From assembly GCF_042653925.1 (NCBI RefSeq), contig NZ_JBHSFQ010000023.1, positions 40,822-104,821 on the forward strand: 64,000 bases of DNA, read 5' to 3'. Below, in pieces: positions 1 to 8,080 of this stretch. This stretch comes from Nocardiopsis_B mangrovi. GTDB lineage: Bacteria; Actinomycetota; Actinomycetes; Streptosporangiales; Streptosporangiaceae. The translations under genes and the position numbers were made by a program. The notes under the pieces were generated by a model. That model worked only from the letters and a program-made list of their open reading frames with translations, was not told where the DNA came from and made no database searches. Every line of letters begins with the position of its first letter. Position 1 is the first letter of the stretch.

Positions 1-2064
1 GCGGCCGAGCTCCACGCCGAACTGGTCGAACGCGCGGGCGCGCTGTGGGCCGCCGAGTCCGACCGCATCGACGGCGAACTCCGCGGCCTCGCGGCCCGCT
101 CCGCCGTCCAGGACGCGGTGTTCGCCAACAGCCCGGACGCGGCCCGCGGGCTCCGCGAGTTCGCCGCCGGGGCCGACCGGCCGGGCACCCGTCGCGTCCT
201 CTTCCGCTACCTCCAACGGTTCTGCCTGAAGACGGACACCGCGGGCCGGCACGGCCCGATCAACTACGCGGAGCTCGGCACGGACGACGAGCGGGCGTTC
301 CACTGCGAGGCGCGCGGCGACGGCCGGTCCGCGCAACGGCATGTCCGGCTCAGCCATTGGGCGGCCCAGGCCGTCGCCGACTCCTGGTCCGCCCGCCCCG
401 GCCTGGCCCCCCTCCTCCGCCTCTACGGTGCCGCCGGCAACGGCCCGGTCCCCCCGGACCGCGCGCGGCCCCCAGCGGTGGCCTGGGCGACGGGCCGGCA
501 CACCATCGGCGCTATCGCCGGCGCCACCGGCCGGTCGGTCCGCGACGTACGGGCGGAGGCGATGGCGGCGCAGGCGGAAGGCGCCCTCAAGATCGGGATC
601 CGCGTCCCGGCGACGGCCGGAGACCCGCTCGGCGCGCTGAGGGACCTCGTCCCCGACGCGCCCCTCGCCGGACGGGACGGTCTTGTGCGGGAGCTGGACG
701 ACCTCGACCTGTGGTGCGCCCGGTTCGCGACCGCGCCGCTGGACCGCCGCGAACGCCTGCTGGCGGAGGCGGAGCGGTGGTTCGCCGACCGCTACGGCCG
801 CCCCGCCCGCCAAGGGCAGGGCGAGTTCTATGCGGACCGGTTCCTCTACACCGAGGAGGCGGTGGGCAACATCGAGCGGACACGGCTGGGCGGCGGCCTG
901 GTCGCCGATCTCGCGGAGGTGCTCACGCCCGCACTGGAGCTGCTGGCCAGCGAGGCCGTCGAGGTCAGGCTGGCCCAGCAGCAGCGGCTCCGTGAGAGCT
1001 TCGCGCCGGGCGCGGGCGCCGTGGCGGCGGAGGAGGTCCTGGCCCTGCACGACCCGGGTGCCGAGGAGGTCGCCGCCGCCCGGGAGGAGCGCTGGCACCG
1101 CGTACTGGGCGACCCCGACCGCCCCCGCGTGGAGGTGACAGCGGAGCGGCTGCGCGACGCGGGCCTGATCCGCGACGACCTCGACGACTGGCCGCTGTTC
1201 TGCGCTCCCGACATCATGCTGGTCGCGTCCTCCCGCGCCGGCATCGAACGCGGCGAGTTCACCGTGCTCCTCGCGGAGGCGCATCACATCTGCCCGCCCA
1301 CCCAGCTGCCGTTCGTCACCTTCGACCCCGGTGCGCGGGAGTCGGCCGAGGATGTGCGGGAGCACATCGCCGATCTGGTCGGCGGGGCCGCGCCCGTCCT
1401 CCAGGGGGTGCGCCGCGAGAACAAGACCCGCGACTACACCCCGGCCGGGCAGGGCGTGCTCTGGTTCGACTGGGAGGCGTGGGAGCCGGGCTCGACCGCC
1501 TCCCACCGCATCGGCGACTGCACGGTCGAGCTGCCGGAGGACGCACGGCCGTTCCTCCGGCTCGACAGCGGCCGCCGCCTCGCACTGTTCCCCGAGTACT
1601 CCGAGGTCCGTCCCGCGCGTGGCCTGCTCTCGGCCGTGTCCCTTCCCGGCATCGACAAGCGGCCCGCGCGTTTCGCGGGGCACACGCCGCGGATCACCAT
1701 CGGCCGACTCGTCTACCAGCGGGAGCGGTGGGATGTGCCTCCCCCCGCGCGGCCCGGGAGCGGTGCCCGCGGCGGCATCGCGGAGTACCTCGCGGCCTGG
1801 CGGTGGAAGCAGCGGTGGGGGATGCCCGACGAGGTGTTCGTCCGCACGGCCTCCGGCGAGAAGCCGTTCCTCCTCGACTTCGCCGCCCCCGTGTCGGTCA
1901 CGGCCTTCCTCCGCGAGGTCGAGAGCGGCGCGGAGATCGCGGTCGAGGAGCTCCTGCCGGCCGATGAGGACATGTGGCTGCGGACCGCGGAGGGCCCGAT
2001 CACCACGGAACTGCGGCTCACCGCGTTCCGGCGGAAGGACGGCGGAAGGGCGGACCATGAGTGA
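1..2064 (+). CDS. LanB-like protein of peptide aminoacyl-tRNA ligase (PEARL) type, 5' end cut off
   Basis: The frame is open from base 1, so the N-terminus lies outside the window; 687 codons are visible. The sequence matches the glutamylation (Lant_dehydr_N) part of LanB dehydratases, for example FCLKTDTAGRHGPINYAELG near the visible start. The C-terminus (PRITIGRLVYQRERW, MPDEVFVRTASGEKPFLLDF, then a TELRLTAF ending) is how small LanBs finish, with no SpaB_C elimination domain. Known proteins of that build (TglB, BhaB, AmmB) use aminoacyl-tRNA to add an amino acid to the C-terminus of a scaffold peptide instead of dehydrating Ser/Thr. A 22-codon peptide gene 2 kb downstream fits that role. 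The stop overlaps the next start by 8 nt, so translation is probably coupled. PEARL function is inferred from architecture and context. Confidence 0.85.
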   Translation, partial: AAELHAELVERAGALWAAESDRIDGELRGLAARSAVQDAVFANSPDAARGLREFAAGADRPGTRRVLFRYLQRFCLKTDTAGRHGPINYAELGTDDERAFHCEARGDGRSAQRHVRLSHWAAQAVADSWSARPGLAPLLRLYGAAGNGPVPPDRARPPAVAWATGRHTIGAIAGATGRSVRDVRAEAMAAQAEGALKIGIRVPATAGDPLGALRDLVPDAPLAGRDGLVRELDDLDLWCARFATAPLDRRERLLAEAERWFADRYGRPARQGQGEFYADRFLYTEEAVGNIERTRLGGGLVADLAEVLTPALELLASEAVEVRLAQQQRLRESFAPGAGAVAAEEVLALHDPGAEEVAAAREERWHRVLGDPDRPRVEVTAERLRDAGLIRDDLDDWPLFCAPDIMLVASSRAGIERGEFTVLLAEAHHICPPTQLPFVTFDPGARESAEDVREHIADLVGGAAPVLQGVRRENKTRDYTPAGQGVLWFDWEAWEPGSTASHRIGDCTVELPEDARPFLRLDSGRRLALFPEYSEVRPARGLLSAVSLPGIDKRPARFAGHTPRITIGRLVYQRERWDVPPPARPGSGARGGIAEYLAAWRWKQRWGMPDEVFVRTASGEKPFLLDFAAPVSVTAFLREVESGAEIAVEELLPADEDMWLRTAEGPITTELRLTAFRRKDGGRADHE

Positions 2065-2884
2065 TCCCGACGGCCCCGGGCGCCACGGCCGGGGGCACCG
2101 CTCCCACGCCCCGCAGATGGCGGCGCGTCCTGTCAGCGGCGACGCAGCGGTCGCGGACGACGCGTCCGGCGGCGGCGAGGGCGCCGCGTTCGGCGGCCGG
2201 GTGAACCGCGCGACCGGTGAGATGATCGAGCGGCAGCTGCGCGCCCTGGTCCTCGACGCCCCCTTCCCGTGTCTGGGCGCCCGATCCGCGTTCCGCACCG
2301 GCTCCTACGTCTTCGCCGCCTACTCCGACATGCACGACGAGCGGGACCTGGCGGCGCTCCTCGCCGGACTCACCCGATTCGCCCGGATGCGGACCAGCCT
2401 GGGCAGGTTCTACACCTACGTCGCGAGTTTCGTGGAGCCCCGCATGATCCCGGACGAGCACGCCTGGGAGCGGCTCGTGTGGTCGGTCCTCCAGTGGCTG
2501 CACGACCACGACGAGGTGTCGTGGGACACGCGCTGGTCCACGTCTCCCTCGGATTCCGACTTCGCCCTGTCCATCGGAGGGCTGGGGCAGCTGGTCGTCA
2601 CCCTGTACCCGGGGGCCAACCGCCACGCCCGCCGATTCGCCTGGCCCACGCTCATCTTCAACCCGCTCGAACAGGACCGTGCGAACTTCCCCGACGACGA
2701 GGACTTCCTCGCCTTCCAGGACCAGATCCGGGCCCGCGACTCCCGGCTCCAGGGGAACGTCAACCCCTCCCTGCCCCCCACTCTCGACGACCCGCAGGCG
2801 CCGGGGTTCTCCGGTGCCCCGGTGGGCGCCGACTGGCGGTGCCCGCTCACCGTCCGGACCGGGGAGGAGCGGAATGCCGGCTGA
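2057..2884 (+). CDS. YqcI/YcgG family protein, putative heme-dependent N-oxygenase
   Basis: The 275-aa protein carries the family hallmark FPCLGARSAF at about residues 70-80, followed by a GSYVFAAY segment. Members of this family with known function are heme proteins that hydroxylate nitrogen atoms of arginine-type amino acids (DcsA of D-cycloserine and GntA of guanitoxin biosynthesis are the precedents I recall). The first 50 residues are low-complexity and may not be conserved. The ATG overlaps the upstream LanB-like stop by 8 nt and the gene overlaps the following kinase gene by 11 nt, so the three form one translationally coupled unit. The substrate here is unknown; an amino acid attached to the scaffold peptide, or a free guanidino amino acid, is plausible. 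Confidence 0.7.
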   Translation: MSDPDGPGRHGRGHRSHAPQMAARPVSGDAAVADDASGGGEGAAFGGRVNRATGEMIERQLRALVLDAPFPCLGARSAFRTGSYVFAAYSDMHDERDLAALLAGLTRFARMRTSLGRFYTYVASFVEPRMIPDEHAWERLVWSVLQWLHDHDEVSWDTRWSTSPSDSDFALSIGGLGQLVVTLYPGANRHARRFAWPTLIFNPLEQDRANFPDDEDFLAFQDQIRARDSRLQGNVNPSLPPTLDDPQAPGFSGAPVGADWRCPLTVRTGEERNAG

Positions 2885-3932
2885 CACGGGCGGCCGCGGC
2901 GGGGGCGCTCGCACACAGGCTCCACCGGGGCGGGCACCCTCCGGCACCGGCGGGGCCGGGCTGATCCACAATCCGGCCGAGGCCGTGCAGCGGATCCGCC
3001 GGCCGGACCTCCTGCCCGACCTCCTGCGGTGGGCCGCCGAAACGTGCGCGCTCGGGCCGGTGCACGGCCACACCGTGCTGGAGACCGGATACGACGACTG
3101 CAACGTCGTCATCGACACGGGCGCGGGACGCCGTCTCGTCAAGATCTTCACCGCCGCCCGGCCCGAACACCTCTCGATCCGTTACGCACGGATCATGCGG
3201 GCGGTGACCGACGCGGGGATCAACCATCCGCGGCTGGTGTCCGGAGGATCCGACGGCCTGCTCCGGAGCCCGTTCTCCGGAGACCTGCTGGTGGTCATGG
3301 AGTTCGTCGAGGGAGCGTCGTTCTTCGAGCAGGCCGCGTCCCCCACCCGCCGCGAGCTGGCCGACCTCGTCCGGCAGGTGCACCTGCTGCACTCGCTGGA
3401 CCTGCACCCCGAGTTCGTCGACGACTGGTGGGCGATCCCGAACATCGGCGCCCTGGTCGAGGAGGTCGGCCCCCTGCTGGATGCGCGGGAGCGGGAGCTG
3501 GCACGGGGCGCCGCGCACGAGTTCGCCCGCCTCGACGTCTCCCGGCTGCCGAAAGCCCTCGTCCACGGAGACCTGACGAAGACCAACGTGATGCGCGCCG
3601 ATTCGGGCGCGATCACGATCCTGGACTTCGCGGTGTCGAACAGGTACCCGCGCGTGCACGAGCTCGCGATGATCGCGGTCAACCTCCTGCACGAGGACTC
3701 CGTGGACATCGCGGAACGGACCCGGCTTCTCGTCGGGCTCTACGAACAGCGAGAACGATTACGCCCTGCGGAGCACCTGGCGCTACCCGCATATATCCGC
3801 GCCTGTGCCGCGATGGAGCTCCTCGGAGCCACCAGGGAGCACGCAATTAAAGGCAACGGCGGCGCGGAAACAAAGCACTTGATCAATCTCGGCCGAAATA
3901 CACTTCGCGCTGCATCGTCAATGGAATTATAA
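2874..3932 (+). CDS. Aminoglycoside/choline phosphotransferase-like kinase
   Basis: A 352-aa protein kinase-like fold. The Brenner-type catalytic loop LVHGDLTKTNVM is at about residues 226-237, followed by ILDF (the DFG-like metal-binding Asp) near 249; VVMEFVEG is the hinge region. The ATG at 2874 has a GGAGG 8 nt upstream and lies inside the end of the preceding gene. Such kinases in biosynthetic clusters either phosphorylate an intermediate or inactivate the product for self-protection, as viomycin phosphotransferase does. The sequence does not decide between these. The first 35 residues are Gly/Pro-rich and probably disordered. Confidence 0.75.
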   Translation: MPADTGGRGGGARTQAPPGRAPSGTGGAGLIHNPAEAVQRIRRPDLLPDLLRWAAETCALGPVHGHTVLETGYDDCNVVIDTGAGRRLVKIFTAARPEHLSIRYARIMRAVTDAGINHPRLVSGGSDGLLRSPFSGDLLVVMEFVEGASFFEQAASPTRRELADLVRQVHLLHSLDLHPEFVDDWWAIPNIGALVEEVGPLLDARERELARGAAHEFARLDVSRLPKALVHGDLTKTNVMRADSGAITILDFAVSNRYPRVHELAMIAVNLLHEDSVDIAERTRLLVGLYEQRERLRPAEHLALPAYIRACAAMELLGATREHAIKGNGGAETKHLINLGRNTLRAASSMEL

Positions 3933-3954
3933 ATAGATATGCGCCGCGAGGCCC

Positions 3955-3983
3955 TTGACCGGCAACCCGGGTGGAACTAGCAT
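3955..3983 (+). promoter_or_regulatory. Sigma-70-type promoter for the scaffold-peptide gene
   Basis: TTGACC (3955-3960), a 17-nt spacer and TAGCAT (3978-3983) form a good housekeeping promoter in an otherwise GC-rich stretch. Transcription would start near 3990, giving a leader of about 110 nt before the peptide ATG. This would let the peptide be made more abundantly than the enzymes read from the upstream promoter. Confidence 0.6.
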
Positions 3984-4100
3984 TTAATCTGCGGGGGAAA
4001 GGTAAAAATACCCGGCACGCCGGAAGCCTTGAATCCGTCTGCCGGAATTCGCGACCCCTCCCCCGCGGATTTCATCCGAGCCTCCCACAAGGAGTACATT

Positions 4101-4169
4101 ATGGAGAAGCCCGAGATCGTGATCGAGGAAATCGAGAAGGCCGAACTGCTGCAGCACGCCAGCAGGTAG
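4101..4169 (+). CDS. 22-codon scaffold/precursor peptide
   Basis: ATG at 4101 is preceded by AAGGAG at 4089-4094 with a 6-nt gap, among the best ribosome sites in the window. The peptide starts MEKPEIVIEE and ends LLQHASR, then TAG. It is Glu-rich and should form an amphipathic helix, as leader peptides do, but has no Cys, Thr or obvious core. In PEARL systems the scaffold is lengthened at its C-terminus by tRNA-derived amino acids, so lack of a core is expected; Arg22 would be the acceptor. It is far shorter than the roughly 50-residue scaffolds I know of. It has its own promoter and a stem-loop directly after the stop. The role is inferred; the ORF signals are seen directly. Confidence 0.7.
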   Translation: MEKPEIVIEEIEKAELLQHASR

Positions 4170-4177
4170 CCGACCCA

Positions 4178-4206
4178 GGCGGGCGCCGGGCATTCCGGCG
4201 CCCGCC
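4178..4206 (+). terminator. Stem-loop after the peptide gene (12-bp perfect stem, 5-nt loop)
   Basis: GGCGGGCGCCGG (4178-4189) pairs perfectly with CCGGCGCCCGCC (4195-4206). It begins 9 nt after the peptide stop and ends 32 nt before the next gene, and lacks a following T-run. It would act as an attenuator or as a 3' mRNA stabiliser, as is common behind RiPP precursor genes. Confidence 0.65.
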
Positions 4207-4238
4207 CCTGCACCCCCACCTGGAAAAGGACACGCCTC

Positions 4239-5378
4239 ATGCGAACACGGAGGGCGAGATGCCTTGCCGTCTACTGGGCGTCGGATCATTTCCTCCTGGA
4301 TCGGATCCTCGCCCAGCGCACTCTGCGGGTCAACACGGCGACCGTCACCACGCTCGCCCGGTTCACCTCCTGGGTCGAATACGACGACGCCGTCGAGAAG
4401 ATGGCATCGCGGCAGGACATCGCCTTCCTGCTGGAACACGGCCTGCTCCTGGAAGAGGGGACCAAGGAAGCGGAACTCGACGAGCGGGTGCACCACCACT
4501 GGCGGCACTGGAACCCGCAGGCCACCGCCTTCCATTTCAGCAGCAAGAATGCGAATTACGTCGAATCGACGACGGAACTGAAACAGGCGATCGTCGGCGA
4601 AGGACGGCCGCCCCTCGCGAAGGCGTACCCGGATGCGGACCGGGTCCTGCTCCCCCGGCTGCCGAACCCCATCGGGGACGGCTTCCTCGACACGCTCTAC
4701 GGCCGCCGCACCCACCGCTCCTTCAGCGACGCCCCGGTGCCGAGGAACACCTTCGCCGCCCTCATGGCGGCGGTGTTCGGCCCCAAGGACTTCATCGCCG
4801 CCGGCGAGTTCGGCAGCCTCATGATCCGGACCAGCCCGGCGGGCGGCGCGCGCAACGAACTGGAGGCGTACGTCGCGGTCTTCAACGTGGAGGACATCGA
4901 CAACGGCGTCTACCACTACAACGTCTTGGAGCACTCCCTGGAACTCCTCCACGAGGGCCAGACCCGGGAGGAGTTCTCCGACCTCTGCCATTCCCAGTCA
5001 GGGATCGGCGAGGCGGGGTTCGCCGTCGTTCTGACCGCCGTCCTGGAGCGGATGACCAGCAAGTACCGATCGCCGCGGGCGTATCGCGTCATGCTGCTGA
5101 ACGCAGGGCACCTCGGGCAGTCCTTCGCCCTCACCTCCACCGCACTCGGCCTCGGTCCCTTCCAGACGCTCGCCTTCAAGGACACGGAGGTCGAGGCGCG
5201 GCTGGGCATCGACCCGGCCACCGAGACCTCGGTCTACGTGCTGAGCGCGGGGGTGCCCGATCCCGGCGCCGGCGAGGAGCAACGGCTGCACTCCGGCCCC
5301 GCCCGGCTCGACTCCTTCCGGATGACCCCGCTGCTCGACCGACACGGAGCGGACCGGGACGTCGATGCCTCGAACTGA
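4239..5378 (+). CDS. SagB-type FMN-dependent dehydrogenase
   Basis: 379 aa. An N-terminal region of about 140 residues resembles the leader-contacting part of SagB proteins. The nitroreductase fold follows: GRRTHRSF at about 155 (FMN phosphate contact), TSPAGGARNELEAYVAVF at about 197, YHYNVLEHSLEL, and LNAGHLGQSFALTSTALGLG near 290. In RiPP pathways such enzymes oxidise azolines, but in PEARL-type clusters they can oxidise the appended amino acid. No YcaO partner is nearby, so azoline oxidation is not the obvious role here. The ATG has AAAAGGA 8 nt upstream and follows the stem-loop after the peptide gene. The end overlaps the next gene by 14 nt. Confidence 0.8.
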   Translation: MRTRRARCLAVYWASDHFLLDRILAQRTLRVNTATVTTLARFTSWVEYDDAVEKMASRQDIAFLLEHGLLLEEGTKEAELDERVHHHWRHWNPQATAFHFSSKNANYVESTTELKQAIVGEGRPPLAKAYPDADRVLLPRLPNPIGDGFLDTLYGRRTHRSFSDAPVPRNTFAALMAAVFGPKDFIAAGEFGSLMIRTSPAGGARNELEAYVAVFNVEDIDNGVYHYNVLEHSLELLHEGQTREEFSDLCHSQSGIGEAGFAVVLTAVLERMTSKYRSPRAYRVMLLNAGHLGQSFALTSTALGLGPFQTLAFKDTEVEARLGIDPATETSVYVLSAGVPDPGAGEEQRLHSGPARLDSFRMTPLLDRHGADRDVDASN

Positions 5379-6807
5379 TCCCGCGACTCCCGCGACGGGC
5401 GGCCCGGGGCCCGCCGACGAACTCCTCGACCACATTTCGCAACATGATGGTCCGGACTACCGCCGCCTGCGCGGACTGCAAGAGGAGTTCGCGGAGCACA
5501 ACGTCCTCCAGGTGTACTCCCGGGACGAGATCCGGTCCGGCGGGAAGCGGTACTTCCCGCCCCTTCCCGTGCCGATGCTGATGCCCGACGAGGAGTACCG
5601 GCGGTTGCGGTACTCCGCGACGCTCCTGGAATCCGTCGTCCCGACCCTCTCGAACCGGCTGTTCGGCGGCATGGGACCGACGATGGACCTCCTGGCCGTT
5701 CCCCCGGCGCTCCGGCCCTACATCGAGCTGGAGATCCCCCTGGGCGTCTCCGCCTCCCGACACGACCATCTCCCCGGCGACCGCGGGTGGATGCTGGTCG
5801 AGACCAACGCGAACAGCCTCGGGTTGACCGACGTCGACGACTACAACCGGCTGGTACGCGGGAACGGGCTCCTCTCGCGATTCCTGACCCGCAGAGCGTT
5901 CACGGCGGACTGCCCGATGGACCTGATCGCCCGGGCCGCCCTCGCGAAATGCGCCGGCCTCCCGGTCGACGGCACCCCGACCGTAGCTCTGGTCGACTGG
6001 CGCGCCTATCTCGAAGCGTCCCGCTATGACCACGACCGGCGGGCGGCCCGCTACCGGCGCAACGGCTTCGACACGGTCATCTGCCACCCCGAGGAACTGC
6101 GCTACGAGCGCGGACGGCTGTGGTACGGCGCGCGTCCGGTGCACGTCGTCCACCGGCACTTCCTGCTCGAGGACATGATCGAGGATCCGGAGCCGGCCCG
6201 CGCGGTCACCGAGGCGGCGGCCGAGGCGAGCGTGGTGATGGTCTCCCCCTACCTGGACGAATGGCTGACGAACAAGGCGGTGTTCGCCCTGCTGCACGAG
6301 GCCCGCGCGCTCGGGCTGCTCGACGCCGCGGCCGGCGCCCTCGTCGAGGAGACGATCCCCCGCACGTGGCTGGTCGCCCGAGACGCACCGCCGGACGCGC
6401 GGTTCATCGTCCGCCCCGAGGACGTCCCGCCGCTTCCCGTCGCCGAACTGGTGACGAAGCCGCTCATCGGGTCGATGGGCGCGGGCGTCGTCTTCGGCGC
6501 CCACGTCGGCGCCGAGGACTTCCACGGCACCGTCACGGCCGACGTCGCGGCCGGTCGCCCGCGGATCGTCCAGGAGGTCATTCCCGCTTCCGCGCGACCG
6601 GTCCCCCGGCTCTGCGCCGAGGGCCTGCGCACCTTCCCGGGGCAGCCCCACCCGAGCCTCTTCGTGGTCGACGGCGCGGCACGGGCGATGGCCGTCCGCA
6701 CGTACGACGGCGAACGGGCGGGTGCGTGCAAGCTGGGAGGTGAGGTGTTCGTGGGCGGGGTCTGGTATCCGCGGCCGGCCCTCGACCCGACGGACGGGGG
6801 TTGCTGA
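5365..6807 (+). CDS. ATP-grasp-like protein (glutathionylspermidine synthase/circularly permuted type)
   Basis: 480 aa. The segments VETNANSLGL (about 148), VSPYLDEWLTNKAVFALLHEA (split by me: VSPYLDEWLTNK then AVFALLHEA, about 290) and VTKPLIGSMGAGVVFG (about 362, glycine-rich nucleotide loop after a Lys) followed by RIVQEVIP look like the ATP-binding half of circularly permuted ATP-grasp ligases. Such enzymes form amide bonds through acyl phosphates. I cannot name a close characterised relative. It starts inside the SagB gene and its stop TGA overlaps the exporter ATG as TGATG, so it belongs to the same operon. Possible jobs are joining another amino acid to the product or capping it. Confidence 0.5.
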   Translation: MPRTDPATPATGGPGPADELLDHISQHDGPDYRRLRGLQEEFAEHNVLQVYSRDEIRSGGKRYFPPLPVPMLMPDEEYRRLRYSATLLESVVPTLSNRLFGGMGPTMDLLAVPPALRPYIELEIPLGVSASRHDHLPGDRGWMLVETNANSLGLTDVDDYNRLVRGNGLLSRFLTRRAFTADCPMDLIARAALAKCAGLPVDGTPTVALVDWRAYLEASRYDHDRRAARYRRNGFDTVICHPEELRYERGRLWYGARPVHVVHRHFLLEDMIEDPEPARAVTEAAAEASVVMVSPYLDEWLTNKAVFALLHEARALGLLDAAAGALVEETIPRTWLVARDAPPDARFIVRPEDVPPLPVAELVTKPLIGSMGAGVVFGAHVGAEDFHGTVTADVAAGRPRIVQEVIPASARPVPRLCAEGLRTFPGQPHPSLFVVDGAARAMAVRTYDGERAGACKLGGEVFVGGVWYPRPALDPTDGGC

Positions 6808-8009
6808 TGGTGGCGACGGCGCCGGCCGGCTTCCGCCGGCTGCTGACCGGGACCGCCCTGGTCAAACTCGGCGACGGCGTGCAGAGCGCGGCCCTGCCCC
6901 TGCTGGCGGCGTCCCTGACCACCAACCCGATCCTGGTGGCGGGGACGACCGTGGCATCGCTGCTGCCGTGGCTGCTGGTGGGGCTGCTGGCAGGGGCCAC
7001 CGTCGATCGCGCCAACCGCGGCCTGCTCATCGCGTTCTGCGACGTGGTGCGGCTCGGGCTGTTCGCCGGCCTCTGCGTCGCGCTCGTCCTGGACGGCGCG
7101 ACCATCGCGCTCGTCTACACGGTGGCGTTCCTCGGCGGGCTCGGCGCGACGTTCCGTGACACCGCCTCCTCCACCCTCGTCCCCGAACTGGTGCCGCCCG
7201 ACCGGCGCAACCGCGCGAACGGTCTGCTGAGCAACGCCACGAACGCGGGGTACGAGCTCATCGGCCCGCCGCTCGGCGGCTACCTGTTCGGTGTGGCCGT
7301 CGCGCTCCCCTTCGCGCTCAACGGCGGGCTGCTCGCCGCGGGGACGGCGCTGGTGTGCACGATCCCCCTCATCTTCCGGCCGCGTCCGCGTCCGGCGCAC
7401 CGGCCGACACTGACCGGCGACATCGCCGCTGGCCTGCGCTGGCTCGCCGGCCAGCGGCGCCTGCGGTCCGTGGTCGCCCTCGGCGGAGTGCTGGCCTTCA
7501 CCGACGCGGCGTGGTTCGCGACCCTCGTCCTCTACGTGCAGGAGGTCCTGGAGCTGCCCGCGACGATGTTCGGCGTCCTGCTCGCGGTGGGCGCGGTCGG
7601 CGGCCTGGCGGGTGGATTCGGCGCGGAGCTCATCGCCCGTGTCCTCGGTTCCGGGGGCGCGCTCCTGTCCGCCGCGGCGCTGGCAGCGGGGTGCCAGCTC
7701 GCGTTGGGGCTGACGGCGCACGCCGTGGTGGCGGCGGTGTGCCTGGCGCTGAGCAGCTTCGCGTTCTCCGTCTTCCTGGTCGTGAGTGCGACCGTGATGC
7801 AGACGCTGACCCCGCCCGAACTGTACGGCCGGGCCATCAGCATCAACCGGACGCTGGTCCTGGGACTCGAACCGCTGGGGGCGCTGGTCGGAGGATTCGT
7901 CGCGACGGCCTGGGGGCTGCGCGCCCCCTTCCTGCTGGGCGTGCCGCTGGTGGTGCTCGCCGTCCTCATGGGCGGCCGGAGCCTGCGCCGCGCGGCACCT
8001 GCCGGCTGA
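6807..8009 (+). CDS. MFS exporter
   Basis: 400 aa with about 12 hydrophobic segments in the MFS_3 (enterobactin-exporter-like) pattern; the loop after TM2 reads GATVDRANRG, a variant of the GxxxDRxxRR signature. The ATG at 6807 overlaps the upstream TGA by one base, so the upstream TTG at 6801 is not needed. As last gene of the plus-strand operon it probably exports the product of the scaffold-peptide pathway and gives self-protection. The next gene is convergent. Confidence 0.85.
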   Translation: MVATAPAGFRRLLTGTALVKLGDGVQSAALPLLAASLTTNPILVAGTTVASLLPWLLVGLLAGATVDRANRGLLIAFCDVVRLGLFAGLCVALVLDGATIALVYTVAFLGGLGATFRDTASSTLVPELVPPDRRNRANGLLSNATNAGYELIGPPLGGYLFGVAVALPFALNGGLLAAGTALVCTIPLIFRPRPRPAHRPTLTGDIAAGLRWLAGQRRLRSVVALGGVLAFTDAAWFATLVLYVQEVLELPATMFGVLLAVGAVGGLAGGFGAELIARVLGSGGALLSAAALAAGCQLALGLTAHAVVAAVCLALSSFAFSVFLVVSATVMQTLTPPELYGRAISINRTLVLGLEPLGALVGGFVATAWGLRAPFLLGVPLVVLAVLMGGRSLRRAAPAG

Positions 8010-8080
8010 CCTCCGGCGACGGCTCGGACGATGGCGCCGCCCACCGCTCGCCGGCCCGCCCCGCCGGGCGGTGGCGCGAC

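Noticed and set aside
1..5378. Conventional lanthipeptide or thiopeptide cluster
   Set aside because: There is no LanC, no elimination domain, and the peptide lacks Cys and Thr, having a single Ser. The LanB-like end is of the PEARL type.
4239..5378. SagB gene of region A as evidence for a second azole peptide
   Set aside because: No YcaO, ThiF-like or RRE partner is near it and the 22-codon peptide has only one heterocyclisable residue.
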